Part shown: in pieces, positions 8,349 to 16,088 of the stretch
Layout of the letters: every line of letters begins with the position of its first letter
How positions within the stretch are numbered: the stretch's first letter is position 1
From: Alphaproteobacteria bacterium
Lineage (GTDB): Bacteria > Pseudomonadota > Alphaproteobacteria > Micropepsales > Micropepsaceae
DNA length: 64,000 bases
NCBI GenBank assembly: GCA_019245415.1
Contig: JAFARO010000007.1
Location: forward strand, 62,001-126,000
Reading direction: 5' to 3'
Position numbers and translations under genes: made by a program
The notes under the pieces: model-generated
The model's database searches: none
What the model was told of the DNA's origin: nothing
Seen by the model: the letters and a program-made list of their open reading frames with translations, nothing else

Positions 8349-8708
8349 CTACTCCGCGATCACGACGCCCTGCGCCGTGTCGGAATGGTATTCGCCCATG
8401 AAGGGATAGCGCCCCGGCGCCAAGGGACGAATGCGGATATTGCCGCTCGCATTGCCGGGCACGACCTTCTCCACCTTGAGGGAGGTCGAGTCGAATTCTT
8501 CGGCGGTCGCATCGGCATTGGTCATCACGATCAGGCTGGGCTGGTTGGCCTTGACGTGAATCTCCGCCGGCGTGAAGCGGTGGTCTTTGATCTTGAGCAG
8601 GATCGGCGTCTCGGCCCTGGCCGATCCGCCGAGCAGCGGCGCCAGCAAGAGCGGCAAGGCCAAAAGCCCGGAAAGGGCGGATTTATGTACGGAAACAGGG
8701 GGCGTCAT
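8349..8708 (-). CDS. Periplasmic cupredoxin-domain protein of the FTR1 operon
   Basis: 119 residues with a signal peptide ending near GGSARA/ETP (about 32), then a single cupredoxin-like fold: FTPAEIHVKANQPSLIVMTN and PLAPGRYPFMGEYHSDTAQG. This resembles the cupredoxin partner (EfeO N-terminal or P19 type) of FTR1 permeases, thought to bind iron or copper in the periplasm. Upstream, on the minus strand, TGTACATGAGAATGAGT (about 8746-8762) is loosely like an iron-regulator site; that is a weak inference. The permease gene follows after 5 bp. Confidence 0.88.
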   Translation of the reverse strand: MTPPVSVHKSALSGLLALPLLLAPLLGGSARAETPILLKIKDHRFTPAEIHVKANQPSLIVMTNADATAEEFDSTSLKVEKVVPGNASGNIRIRPLAPGRYPFMGEYHSDTAQGVVIAE

Positions 8709-8987
8709 GGGGGAGCCTCAATTCTCTCCCCTCACTCTAGTCGCGACTCATTCTCATGTACAGGGACAGGAGGCCGCAGTCAACCGGCTTCCATCGCCGG
8801 GCCAGTTCCTGTTTTCAGGTCCGGTGCGCGGTGCACAGGCTCTGTGCTTTGCGGACGAATTCTGCAGGCGCCACACCCTAATAAATGATGGTCGCGTGAA
8901 CGATTGCTCGACTCAGGGGCGGTCTGCGGCTAGAAAGGCGAAGGGGCCGGAAACATGGAAAACTCTGCGTAAAGGTTGGGGGTCAAG

Positions 8988-9251
8988 ATGACTTTCGTTC
9001 CCTTGCCGTGTGACGGCGGCTGGCACTACATCGATCCGTCGCAGATCATCGGCGTCCAGGCGACCGGCGAGAAGCGCTGCGAAGTGCTGCTGTTCGGCGG
9101 GCTCTCCCTTCCGGTCAGCGAGGAATCCTACGCCGTCTACAAGCGCCTGGAATCGCACCGGACCGCGCAGCCTCAGCCGGCCCAGGGCGCACCGCGCGGC
9201 AACGTCGCTAAGATCAACGGCAACGGCCACGCCTCCCAGCGGACCTGGTGA
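8988..9251 (+). CDS. Hypothetical 87-residue protein
   Basis: The frame starts at the ATG preceded by GGTTGGGGGTCAAG, a reasonable ribosome site; a TTG four codons upstream is less likely. The N-terminal 50 residues (WHYIDPSQIIGVQATGEKRC) suggest a small beta-rich fold, and the C-terminal 30 are polar and low-complexity (Gln/Pro/Asn). No family was recognised. It is convergent with the exported-protein gene that ends at 9291. Confidence 0.62.
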   Translation: MTFVPLPCDGGWHYIDPSQIIGVQATGEKRCEVLLFGGLSLPVSEESYAVYKRLESHRTAQPQPAQGAPRGNVAKINGNGHASQRTW

Positions 9252-9290
9252 TCGCAGCAGCCTGGTCGTCTCGAACGCTGCCGCGGCGGT

Positions 9291-10094
9291 TCAATTGTGC
9301 CGCCATAGCGACAGGGCGAAGCCCTGTTCCATCACCGAGTTCTGTCCCGCCGGCGCCGCGAAGGCGCCAAGCTGGATGCTCCAGCGCGCGCCCATGCAGC
9401 GCACCAGCGAGACTTCCACCTTGTGGGCGCGGAAATAGGTATAAGGCGCCTCCCCCTCGCCCCCGCTGATGGTGTTGAAGCTCTGCGCCAGCGCCATCGT
9501 GTTCTTGCCGAACCACAGGCCCGCGGTCAGATCGAGCGACGTCTCGTTGGGACGCGGCGCCGAGATGAATCGCTCGGCGGCTTCGACGTCGACAAACGCG
9601 TCGCGGCCCCAGAACTTGAACGAGGTGCCGTAGAGCAGCCGCGCCTCCACGCTGCGGCTGGCGCCGCGGCCGCTCGACCCGAATTTCTGAATCGGCCCGT
9701 GCGAAAGATCGTACGGGCCGGCGTATTTCAAGGTCGCCTGGAGCGAGAGCACGCCGAACGAATCCGTGACGCGCCAGCGCGCGCCGGCTTCCGCGCCGAC
9801 ATCGATGGCCGCGACCGGTTGACCGCCGTTCCACGACGACGTCGCCATGCTGTATTCCGGCGCCAGGATGAACGTGAGGCGGTCGTTCCAGCCCCATTCG
9901 CCCCAGCTCTTCGTATAATACTTGTCGAAGCGGATCGGCGCGTCCGCCGCGCCATGTCCGTCGAAGCCTTTCCACGCCCGCGCCACTTCGACGGACGAGA
10001 TCACCTGCCAGTGATGGCGCTTTTGAGTCCACGCCGCGGCATCGGCCTGTACGGTGGCGGCCAGCAGCATCGCCAGGGCGAGCGCGTTACGCAT
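9291..10094 (-). CDS. Exported protein encoded downstream of the split glycosyltransferase
   Basis: 267 residues from the ATG at 10094, with signal peptide MRNALALAMLLAATVQADA. The mature chain is rich in aromatic and beta-strand segments (WGWNDRLTFILAPEYSMATS, GLWFGKNTMALAQSFNTIS) and ends in LSLWRHN, consistent with an outer-membrane or periplasmic beta protein. The start codon lies inside the last codons of the glycosyltransferase gene (ATGCGTAA), so the pair is translationally coupled. Island insertion upstream probably lowers its expression (inference). Confidence 0.78.
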   Translation of the reverse strand: MRNALALAMLLAATVQADAAAWTQKRHHWQVISSVEVARAWKGFDGHGAADAPIRFDKYYTKSWGEWGWNDRLTFILAPEYSMATSSWNGGQPVAAIDVGAEAGARWRVTDSFGVLSLQATLKYAGPYDLSHGPIQKFGSSGRGASRSVEARLLYGTSFKFWGRDAFVDVEAAERFISAPRPNETSLDLTAGLWFGKNTMALAQSFNTISGGEGEAPYTYFRAHKVEVSLVRCMGARWSIQLGAFAAPAGQNSVMEQGFALSLWRHN

Positions 10095-10968
10095 CGGGCA
10101 GGCTCGCGCCATGCGCGGTCTTCTCCCAATGGAAGGGCTTCAGCAGCAGATGCACGAAGGCGCGGTAGGCGGCGCACGATATCAGCAGCCAATAGAGCGG
10201 TACGCCGAACGCGCCGCCGAGACGCCGCGGTTCGCCGGGCGGCGTGGTCATGAGGATCGTCAAGGCGAGGATCGTGTTGGCGCCGAGCGCGCCCGCGACG
10301 GCGAACGGGGCGGCATCGTGCGCGGCACCGAAGGCCTCGGGGAGGATGCAGGCCGCAAGCGCCGTCAGCCACAAGACCGGATTGGCGATCGCCGAGACCA
10401 CCGCGCCGCCGATGAAGAACTGGAAGGCGAGGAAGCCGCGCCATCCGGTGCGTGCGATCAAGCCGGCGGGATCGCGGCTGTGCACCAGCCAGGTCTGCAT
10501 GTAGCCCTTGAGCCAGCGCGAGCGCTGCTTCATCCAGCCCGACAGCGCCGCCGGCGTCTCCTCGAAGGTCGTCGAGTCCAGCATCGCGACGCGAAAGCCC
10601 GCACGCGCCAGCCGGATGCCGAGATCGGCGTCCTCGGTGACGTTGAACGGATCCCAGGCCCCGGCATCGCGCAGCACCCGGGCGCGGAAATGATTGGAGG
10701 TGCCGCCAAGCGGGATCGGCACGCCGAGCCGCGCCAATCCGGGCAGCAACGTGCCGAACCACAAGCGGTAGTCGGACTGGGCCTGCGCGGTCAGCCAGTT
10801 GGTCTGGTTGTAGAACGCCAGACGCGCCTGCAGGCAGGCGATATCCGCCGGCGCGGCGCGGAATTGCGCGGCCGCCTTGCGCAGCTGGCCCGGCTCGGGG
10901 CGGTCCTCCGCATCGAAGACGACGAGGAATTCGCCGCGCGCGAAAGGGAGCGCGAAATCGAGCGCCTT
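10087..10968 (-). pseudogene. Family 2 glycosyltransferase, C-terminal part, cut by the island
   Basis: Read on the minus strand from 10968, the frame gives KALDFALPFARGEFLVVFDA then EDRP, the DxD-type region of a GT2 enzyme. Further motifs are NVTEDADLG and QRSRWLKGYMQTW (the QxxRW box), followed by C-terminal membrane helices. The predicted enzyme is an inner-membrane processive or cellulose-synthase-like sugar transferase. Homology stops exactly at the island junction: upstream codons (VKKATRG) are island sequence. The missing N-terminal half is at 63882-64000. The TTG at 10764 should not be taken as the start. Confidence 0.93.
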
Positions 10969-10987
10969 GCCCCGCGTGGCCTTTTTG
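10955..10987. other. Left attachment junction of the island
   Basis: Glycosyltransferase sequence (GAAATCGAGCGCC) runs up to TTG at 10967-10969 and is followed by island sequence CCCCGCGTGGCCTTTTTG. The same TTG stands at 63879-63881 at the right end. Joining left flank to right flank gives GCGCCTTGGGCTTGGTGCGC, which restores the codons RTKPKALDFAL. The three-base identity fits a large serine recombinase, whose crossover is a central dinucleotide (here probably TT). Confidence 0.87.
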
Positions 10988-11836
10988 ACGGTCCAGGGTT
11001 TGCGGCTGAAAGCCTCAAGGAAGCCCGCTGTCCGTCTGATAGGGACTGGGCTGGCCGGGCACCTCCGCTATCGCCGGGAGACCCTGGGCCTGACCCGGAA
11101 GGAGGCCGCTAGACAGATCGGCGTGTTAGGTGCAGCGGTCGGGCAGTGGGAGACCGGGGAGCACCACCCGGAGGCGGAATACTGGCCCGGCATCATCCGA
11201 TTCATCGGCTATGATCCGATCTGCTCCGACCCGCAGACCGCGCCTGAGAAGATCGCCTTCCTCTGCCGGCACAAGGGGGTGCCCCGGAGCGGCCTGGCCA
11301 CTCTTCTCGGGATCGACAAGGCCACTGTCCTCAGTTGGGAGCAGGGGTGTCCGCAGCGCGCGGGCTGGACGAAAGTAGACCGGCTCGACTACTTCGTACG
11401 GTCGGCGAGGACCGGCGAGCGAGTGCCAGAGGAGGCCACGCCGCGCCAGGGACTAGCCGAGGCCCTCTTTCGCACTCGTAAGGAGCGGGCCTTAACTCAG
11501 AAAGCCACCGCAGAACTCCTGGGCGTTGATCCTGCCACGTACAAGCTTTGGGAGAGCGGACGGCGCAATCCATACCCAAGGAGTTGGCCCAGTATCCTAA
11601 AATTCTTAGGGCGTGACCCGATATGCGAGCGTCCGGGCACGGTCGCTGAGAAGATCGGCGTGGCCAGAAGGAGGCACGGGCTCAGCTATCAAGCTCTCGG
11701 CAAGCTCATAGGTGGAAGCGAACATGTAGTACTTCGTTTGGAATCAGGGCGAACGGCGCCTAAGGAAGGGATCCTCGCAATTCTCGAAGCGTTGGTTCGA
11801 ACAGGGTCGGCGATTTGCGGCAATTCGAACAATTGA
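10976..11836 (+). CDS. Protein with four XRE-type HTH domains, 5' end cut at the island junction
   Basis: The frame encodes LTVQGLRLKASRKP, then two repeats each made of two helix-turn-helix units: LGLTRKEAARQIGV...WETG with IIRFIGYDPI, RSGLATLLGIDKATVLSWEQG, ALTQKATAELLGVDPATYKLWESG with ILKFLGRDPI, and SYQALGKLIGGSE. It is predicted to bind DNA. There is no ATG or ribosome site in the island; GTG 10976 or TTG 10985 are only formal starts. The frame is open through the left junction, and in the excised circle it would be continuous with the serine recombinase (see findings). Confidence 0.75.
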   Translation: MAFLTVQGLRLKASRKPAVRLIGTGLAGHLRYRRETLGLTRKEAARQIGVLGAAVGQWETGEHHPEAEYWPGIIRFIGYDPICSDPQTAPEKIAFLCRHKGVPRSGLATLLGIDKATVLSWEQGCPQRAGWTKVDRLDYFVRSARTGERVPEEATPRQGLAEALFRTRKERALTQKATAELLGVDPATYKLWESGRRNPYPRSWPSILKFLGRDPICERPGTVAEKIGVARRRHGLSYQALGKLIGGSEHVVLRLESGRTAPKEGILAILEALVRTGSAICGNSNN

Positions 11837-11876
11837 GGAAGTGGCAGATCAACTGCTTCAGAGCACCTCTTGCTGT

Positions 11877-12623
11877 TTATGCCGCCACGAGCGGTGCGTG
11901 CCCGCTCGACCCCGTACGATCTAGCGCCCATTCGGAGCAGGTTCGATGTAGCATCGCCATTTGTACTTTCGCGCCGCAATGGCTCCTGAGGAGATCGCTA
12001 AGCTGAATACCGATGTTGACCAAACTCTCTGGGGATACTGGCGGCAGCCCATCGATATTGACCACCAAATCGGTCGTGTCCGATCCAAGCTTTGTCATAT
12101 CACCGTTGCGCCAGTTCCAGCGACGGCACATGACGTTGCTGTTCGCACTGTCAAAATAGATTACCTCTCCGGGATCCGGCCGTTCGAACAATTCAGGTCG
12201 TCCGAGGGGGCGAAAGCTCTCGGCGCCCGTCGCAATACCCAGCACCAGATCCCCATTCACGCTTGCTAGGTCATCACCCCCGCAAGGCACCAAGTTGTGC
12301 AGCGAGACGATGTTCATGATTGCAACGACAGAGTTGATGAAGGGGATTTCCTTACCCTGTACGGCGCGCTTATATAGAGCCCTGATCGAGGGGGGATATT
12401 TATTGGGATTTGAGCCGAACAGGCGATGCGCTTGATCCCAACTCGCGAGATATTCTTCCGCAGTTGTACCCGGCCTTGATGCCTGCATCGCGGCGACAGA
12501 CTCAAGCATACCCGACAGCTCATCGGAACAGGCAAAGTTGCGAACACCTTGGGCGAACAGCACCACTCGTATGAAGAGTGGTGCCATCCGAAATACTTCC
12601 TCTCGAATCACTATTTTGGCCAT
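11877..12623 (-). CDS. Stand-alone B3/B4 (tRNA-editing-type) domain protein
   Basis: The 248-residue protein shows the hallmark segments of the B3/B4 domain of phenylalanyl-tRNA synthetase beta subunits and free-standing COG3382-like proteins: PFINSVVAIMNIVSLHNLVP, CGGDDLASVNGDLVLGIATG, GEVIYFDSANSNVMCRRWNW and RNGDMTKLGSDTTDLVVNID. Free-standing versions may deacylate mischarged tRNAs or bind related ligands. It is the last gene of a three-gene operon, 9 bp after the 12633-13163 gene. It ends 40 bp from the convergent HTH gene. Confidence 0.85.
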   Translation of the reverse strand: MAKIVIREEVFRMAPLFIRVVLFAQGVRNFACSDELSGMLESVAAMQASRPGTTAEEYLASWDQAHRLFGSNPNKYPPSIRALYKRAVQGKEIPFINSVVAIMNIVSLHNLVPCGGDDLASVNGDLVLGIATGAESFRPLGRPELFERPDPGEVIYFDSANSNVMCRRWNWRNGDMTKLGSDTTDLVVNIDGLPPVSPESLVNIGIQLSDLLRSHCGAKVQMAMLHRTCSEWALDRTGSSGHAPLVAA

Positions 12624-12632
12624 CGAACTTCC

Positions 12633-13163
12633 TCACGCCGCCTGCGAATTGGGTGCTGCACCAATGGCTGCCAGTGTCCGAGGCATAAATTTTTCCAGCA
12701 GCGTTTTGTGGCCCGGAACCTTCTTGTTTGCCAAACTCGAATCGTCCCCAACAAAACGTCTGCAGATGAACGCATGCGCCGCGTACGCCACGCGAATAGC
12801 GTCCTCCAGATCACAGTGTGACGGTGACCAGCCAGTAGAGGAAGTTCTGAGCTTTTTTAGTTCTTGAATCATGACTCGATGATCCGCTGACCAAACGCCA
12901 GTGAAGTTCGAATCGACGTTGGCCATGCTGTCACGAACAGAAGCGTAACTGGGATCACCAAAGTCCGCGCAAAACTGCATCATCGCTGCGGAACCCCGAA
13001 GAAGATCAGAAATTCTTCGCAGCCGATGTTCGGTTGGTTCTTGGACGTATTGCCTTATTGCGAGGATGATCAAGTCAATTTGTACAAAGAAAAGCCTATG
13101 CCCAACCTTCCAGCGGGTGAGCGCGGGACCAGAATATTTATGCTGCGTCATTTGGGCGTTCAT
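12633..13163 (-). CDS. Hypothetical protein, middle gene of the B3/B4 operon
   Basis: 176 residues, mostly helical, with no signal peptide and no recognised domain. Visible features are a conserved-looking core (LFFVQIDLIILAIRQYVQEP, EDAIRVAYAAHAFICRRFVG). Its ATG overlaps the stop of the upstream gene (ATGA), and it stops 9 bp before the B3/B4 gene, so the three proteins are probably made together. It could be a substrate-recognition partner or an unrelated protein; nothing in the sequence decides this. Confidence 0.7.
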   Translation of the reverse strand: MNAQMTQHKYSGPALTRWKVGHRLFFVQIDLIILAIRQYVQEPTEHRLRRISDLLRGSAAMMQFCADFGDPSYASVRDSMANVDSNFTGVWSADHRVMIQELKKLRTSSTGWSPSHCDLEDAIRVAYAAHAFICRRFVGDDSSLANKKVPGHKTLLEKFMPRTLAAIGAAPNSQAA

Positions 13164-13651
13164 GACTTGGCTACCTCCAGAATGACTTCCGCATCGTTGC
13201 GGATTGACCTAAGCAGATCGGCTAACGCGGCTGGCTCCAGCTGCTCGCCTAGCCGCGCATTCGCTGCGAAATCACGAACTGTCTTTAGGAATGCTAAAGC
13301 CACATGAAAGAGCGGTAGATTGACTGTGCGTTCTACGCCGAAATACTCGTCGTAAATCCGCTCTTCGTAGCCGACGAGTGTCACAAGTCCTTCGTCAGCG
13401 TTGACGCTGGGAATCGCGGCAGAGACATACTCTGCCAACTCACTTAGCTTCTTGGCCCGATGAGTCCGAAGAAACCTTAGCGCATCCACAACTTCGGGCG
13501 GGAGCGCTTGCTCATTGAGGACAAGCTCGCTGGGCACGGGGAGCGTAATGTCCTCACGCGGGCCCGTGTCGTGAGTTTCAAGTTCGCCTTCCAACTCACT
13601 AGTGGATGTCACGATTTGTTGAGCGGTTGTCGCTTCGATTTCGCGTTCCAT
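13160..13651 (-). CDS. Hypothetical acidic protein, first gene of the B3/B4 operon
   Basis: 163 residues from the ATG at 13651 (MEREIEATTAQQ), preceded on the minus strand by a purine-rich CTTGAAGAGGAG ribosome site; the ORF's upstream ATG at 13708 lacks one. The N-terminal 45 residues are acidic and probably disordered, followed by a helical domain (PPEVVDALRFLRTHRAKKLS, VALAFLKTVRDFAANARLGE). No family recognised. It overlaps the next gene by 4 bp. Transcription starts from the 13652-14050 region shared with the divergent gene. Confidence 0.7.
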   Translation of the reverse strand: MEREIEATTAQQIVTSTSELEGELETHDTGPREDITLPVPSELVLNEQALPPEVVDALRFLRTHRAKKLSELAEYVSAAIPSVNADEGLVTLVGYEERIYDEYFGVERTVNLPLFHVALAFLKTVRDFAANARLGEQLEPAALADLLRSIRNDAEVILEVAKS

Positions 13652-13787
13652 CGACTCCTCTTCAAGGAGCCTGAACCTCGCCCTATTCACACTCAGAACG
13701 GTGTGCAAAGTTGCAGAAAATAGGATGATCGTGTAAGCTGGAGGGGCGGGGATTCAAGCTCCTTCTAACCGTGGGACGAATCTTCGC

Positions 13788-13825
13788 TGGCCGACGCTGC
13801 CCTACAGCGATCGGCCACTTTTTTA
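13788..13825 (+). terminator. Rho-independent terminator-like hairpin in a divergent promoter region
   Basis: TGGCCGACGCTG pairs with CAGCGATCGGCCA (one bulged base, four-base loop) and is followed by CTTTTTTAG. It points rightwards although no gene ends just before it. It lies in the 399-bp gene-free region 13652-14050 between divergent operons, so it may end an antisense or small RNA, or act as an attenuator. The rest of this region holds the palindrome at 13871-13886 and AT-rich promoter-like DNA. Confidence 0.55.
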
Positions 13826-13870
13826 GCATAGCAGACCAGTAAGGTTACGCAAGAGATTTTACTTGCGAAA

Positions 13871-13886
13871 TCAAGTATTTACTTGA
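13871..13886. promoter_or_regulatory. Palindromic operator candidate TCAAGTATTTACTTGA
   Basis: TCAAGTA and TACTTGA are perfect inverted repeats around TT. A half-site-like TTTACTTG also occurs just upstream (13857-13864). The element is in an AT-rich stretch between the divergent B3/B4 operon and the 14051 gene, a good place for control of either. The cognate regulator is unknown. Confidence 0.4.
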
Positions 13887-14050
13887 ATTCGTTCACCCAA
13901 TTCAGGTGATTACCAAAGCCGCGTTTGTCTCGCGAAACGACTCGATTTGCGAAATTTCCTCAATTGACGAAATTATATAAATTGCACAATCTCAAGTTGG
14001 GGTGGGGGCTTGCGAACTTGACGCGCGCTCCCGATGGGCGCGCGGGTCAA

Positions 14051-15007
14051 ATGAACAACGACGAACTAAATGCACGGCTGGTCGCGGCAATAAACTATTT
14101 GCAGGACCGTCTTCGTGAGGGGCCCCGCAAACTCTCAGTTGCAGACCTAGCAAAACTACTGAATGCGTTCGCGAAGAGCGAAGTGTTTCCAAAAAACAAA
14201 CTCTATCTGTTTAAGCGAGGCCAGCACATCCCTAAACAAATTGAACAACAGGAGTGGATCGAGACGATTGAGAAATTTTCGAAGAGCAAGTCGCTTGAAG
14301 TTTCATCGATCCGCGACCTTACAGCTCGCTTCATCGAAAAATATGGAGGCGGAGCGTCGGATTCCTTCGCATTGTTGGAAGGCGATTCCATTGATCATCC
14401 AGAGGTACTTTGCGGAGCATGGCGTTTTTTCTACATATCTCCTGTCAATAGGCACTTGGACCCCAAACCTGAAATTCGCGGCGTTCTTGCCATCTTCAAG
14501 GAGATTCCTGAGAACAAAAAACACGTCTCTGTGCGAATGATTTCCGGCAGTACTCATTGGTCCGGGTACGCATTTTCATTCAACAGGCACCTGTACATTG
14601 TTTGTGCAGCAGAAAAATCTGAGACCGCTTTTTTCGTCGTAAATAAGCCGACGAGAGAAGACCCGGATTTCGTCGCTGGCCTCGGCTCCGCACTCGAGCG
14701 AGGACGTACCACAATGCATCCGGCGATGGGCGTACTCTGTTTTGGAGAGAAATGCTTCGGCCAAATTCAATCCAAATCGACGTCTCTGCCTCCGGAAGTC
14801 ACCAAGTGCCTTTCTGAGATCACGGGAGGCCAACGATCCATTTCAACGCAGGATGAAGAGTTGATGCGCGGTCAATTCATTGTCACCTATTACACTTTGA
14901 AGCAGTTCGCTGCTAAAAATAAGGATTTGGCAGAGTACCTCGCCGATCACGTAACAGTGCATAACAAACCGATGTCGATGCTGTCGCTATTCCTCCAATG
15001 GCGATGA
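14051..15007 (+). CDS. Hypothetical 318-residue protein
   Basis: The start chosen is ATG 14051 (MNNDELNARLVAAINYLQDR); the frame is open from TTG 13925 but the added residues look non-coding. The N-terminal third resembles a helical DNA-binding or adaptor region (LSVADLAKLLNAFAKSEVFP, KNKLYLFKRG). The remainder alternates strands and helices (SVRMISGSTHWSGYAFSFNR, LYIVCAAEKSETAFFVVNKP). No known domain. Its base composition is AT-richer than the host. Its stop overlaps the ATG of a 29-codon frame leading toward the polyprenyl synthase gene. Confidence 0.75.
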   Translation: MNNDELNARLVAAINYLQDRLREGPRKLSVADLAKLLNAFAKSEVFPKNKLYLFKRGQHIPKQIEQQEWIETIEKFSKSKSLEVSSIRDLTARFIEKYGGGASDSFALLEGDSIDHPEVLCGAWRFFYISPVNRHLDPKPEIRGVLAIFKEIPENKKHVSVRMISGSTHWSGYAFSFNRHLYIVCAAEKSETAFFVVNKPTREDPDFVAGLGSALERGRTTMHPAMGVLCFGEKCFGQIQSKSTSLPPEVTKCLSEITGGQRSISTQDEELMRGQFIVTYYTLKQFAAKNKDLAEYLADHVTVHNKPMSMLSLFLQWR

Positions 15008-15093
15008 GCAGTCCGCGAGAGTTTCCGCTGACGAGACCGCCCTTCTCAAGATCTCAAGCCGAGGTACTGGAAAAAATAGCGCATTTGAACTAG
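15004..15093 (+). CDS. Possible 29-residue ORF in the 14051-16039 operon
   Basis: ATG overlaps the TGA of the preceding gene (ATGAG). The frame encodes MSSPREFPLTRPPFSRSQAE followed by VLEKIAHLN and stops 40 bp before the polyprenyl synthase. Only the overlap arrangement supports translation. It could be a leader or a remnant. Confidence 0.22.
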   Translation: MSSPREFPLTRPPFSRSQAEVLEKIAHLN

Positions 15094-15133
15094 AAGTAGT
15101 CTTTGCGCGTGAGCTCGCCTGGAGGCGACCCAT

Positions 15134-16039
15134 ATGTCGACGTCACACCCGATATCTGAATTCAAGACTTCAGTTAAGGCTGTGGCTTCCGACGTTGAGG
15201 CTGTAATAAGTGAACTTCTTGAGCCAATTGTCGGTGCGCAAGGTCGGCTGGTCGAGGCAATGCGACATGCCGCACTTGGGGGAGGAAAACGGTTACGTCC
15301 TTTTGCGACTGTTAGCTGCTCAAGCCTATTTAACGTGCCTCGGCATCAAGCGCTTCGCACTGCAGCGGCTATAGAGCTCGTGCATTGCTACAGCCTCGTA
15401 CATGACGACCTTCCCGGTCTTGATGATTCTGACCTTCGTCATGGCTTGCCAAGCGTTCACAAGGCATTTGATGAGGCAACTGCCATTCTCGCGGGCGATG
15501 CGCTCTTGACGCTAGCGTTCGAAGTATTGATGGACGAAAGGACACATTCGGACGCCGAGGTCCGCGGACAACTCGTTCTGGGATTGGCGCGAAGTGCGGG
15601 CTACGCCGGTTTGCTCGGAGGCCAGATGCTTGACATGGAAGCCGAAAAAGCAAAGTTCAACTTCGATGAAATTAGGCTATTGCAAGATTTGAAGTCGGGC
15701 GCGCTCCTAAGATTTGCCTGCGGCGCTGGAGCAATTCTCGGCGAGGCTGATCCGATATCGCGCGCGGCTATTGACGAGTTTGCGCGCGAATTGGGGTTAG
15801 CGTACCAGATTGCCGACGATCTACTGGACCTTGAAGGGTCGAGCGACACTCTTGGAAAGCCCACGGGGCAGGATAAGGCGTTGGGCAAGGCGACGTTTCC
15901 TTCCATTATGGGCGTCGCCCGCGCAAGGGCTTTGGAGGAAGCTTGTGTTACTCGTGCCCTTGCGCAATTGGAAATTTTTGACGATCGGGCCCAGCCGCTT
16001 CGTGAACTTGCAAGATTCGCAATAGAACGCACGTACTAG
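15134..16039 (+). CDS. Orphan polyprenyl (farnesyl/geranylgeranyl) diphosphate synthase
   Basis: 301 residues with all marks of an IspA-type trans-prenyltransferase: GGGKRLRPF (IPP binding, about 49-57), first aspartate-rich motif HDDLPGLDDSDLRHG (Asp91-Asp98), and second motif QIADDLLD (Asp228, Asp229, Asp232). It condenses DMAPP and IPP to a C15 or C20 diphosphate. No DXS, terpene cyclase or carotenoid gene is near; its neighbour is an unknown protein upstream. A second copy on a mobile island suggests a dedicated product rather than housekeeping (inference). Confidence 0.94.
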   Translation: MSTSHPISEFKTSVKAVASDVEAVISELLEPIVGAQGRLVEAMRHAALGGGKRLRPFATVSCSSLFNVPRHQALRTAAAIELVHCYSLVHDDLPGLDDSDLRHGLPSVHKAFDEATAILAGDALLTLAFEVLMDERTHSDAEVRGQLVLGLARSAGYAGLLGGQMLDMEAEKAKFNFDEIRLLQDLKSGALLRFACGAGAILGEADPISRAAIDEFARELGLAYQIADDLLDLEGSSDTLGKPTGQDKALGKATFPSIMGVARARALEEACVTRALAQLEIFDDRAQPLRELARFAIERTY

Positions 16040-16088
16040 CCCTCTGGGCGACCGAAAGCTCGAGCTCTTCTTTACAAATGGCTGATGG

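Noticed and set aside
10877..10966. Upstream extension of the HTH frame
   Set aside because: This part is antisense to glycosyltransferase codons left of the island junction, so it is a chance extension.
13740..13775. tRNA T-arm-like sequence GGGGATTCAAGCTCC
   Set aside because: No matching acceptor, D or anticodon arms upstream, so it is neither a tRNA gene nor a credible tRNA attachment site.
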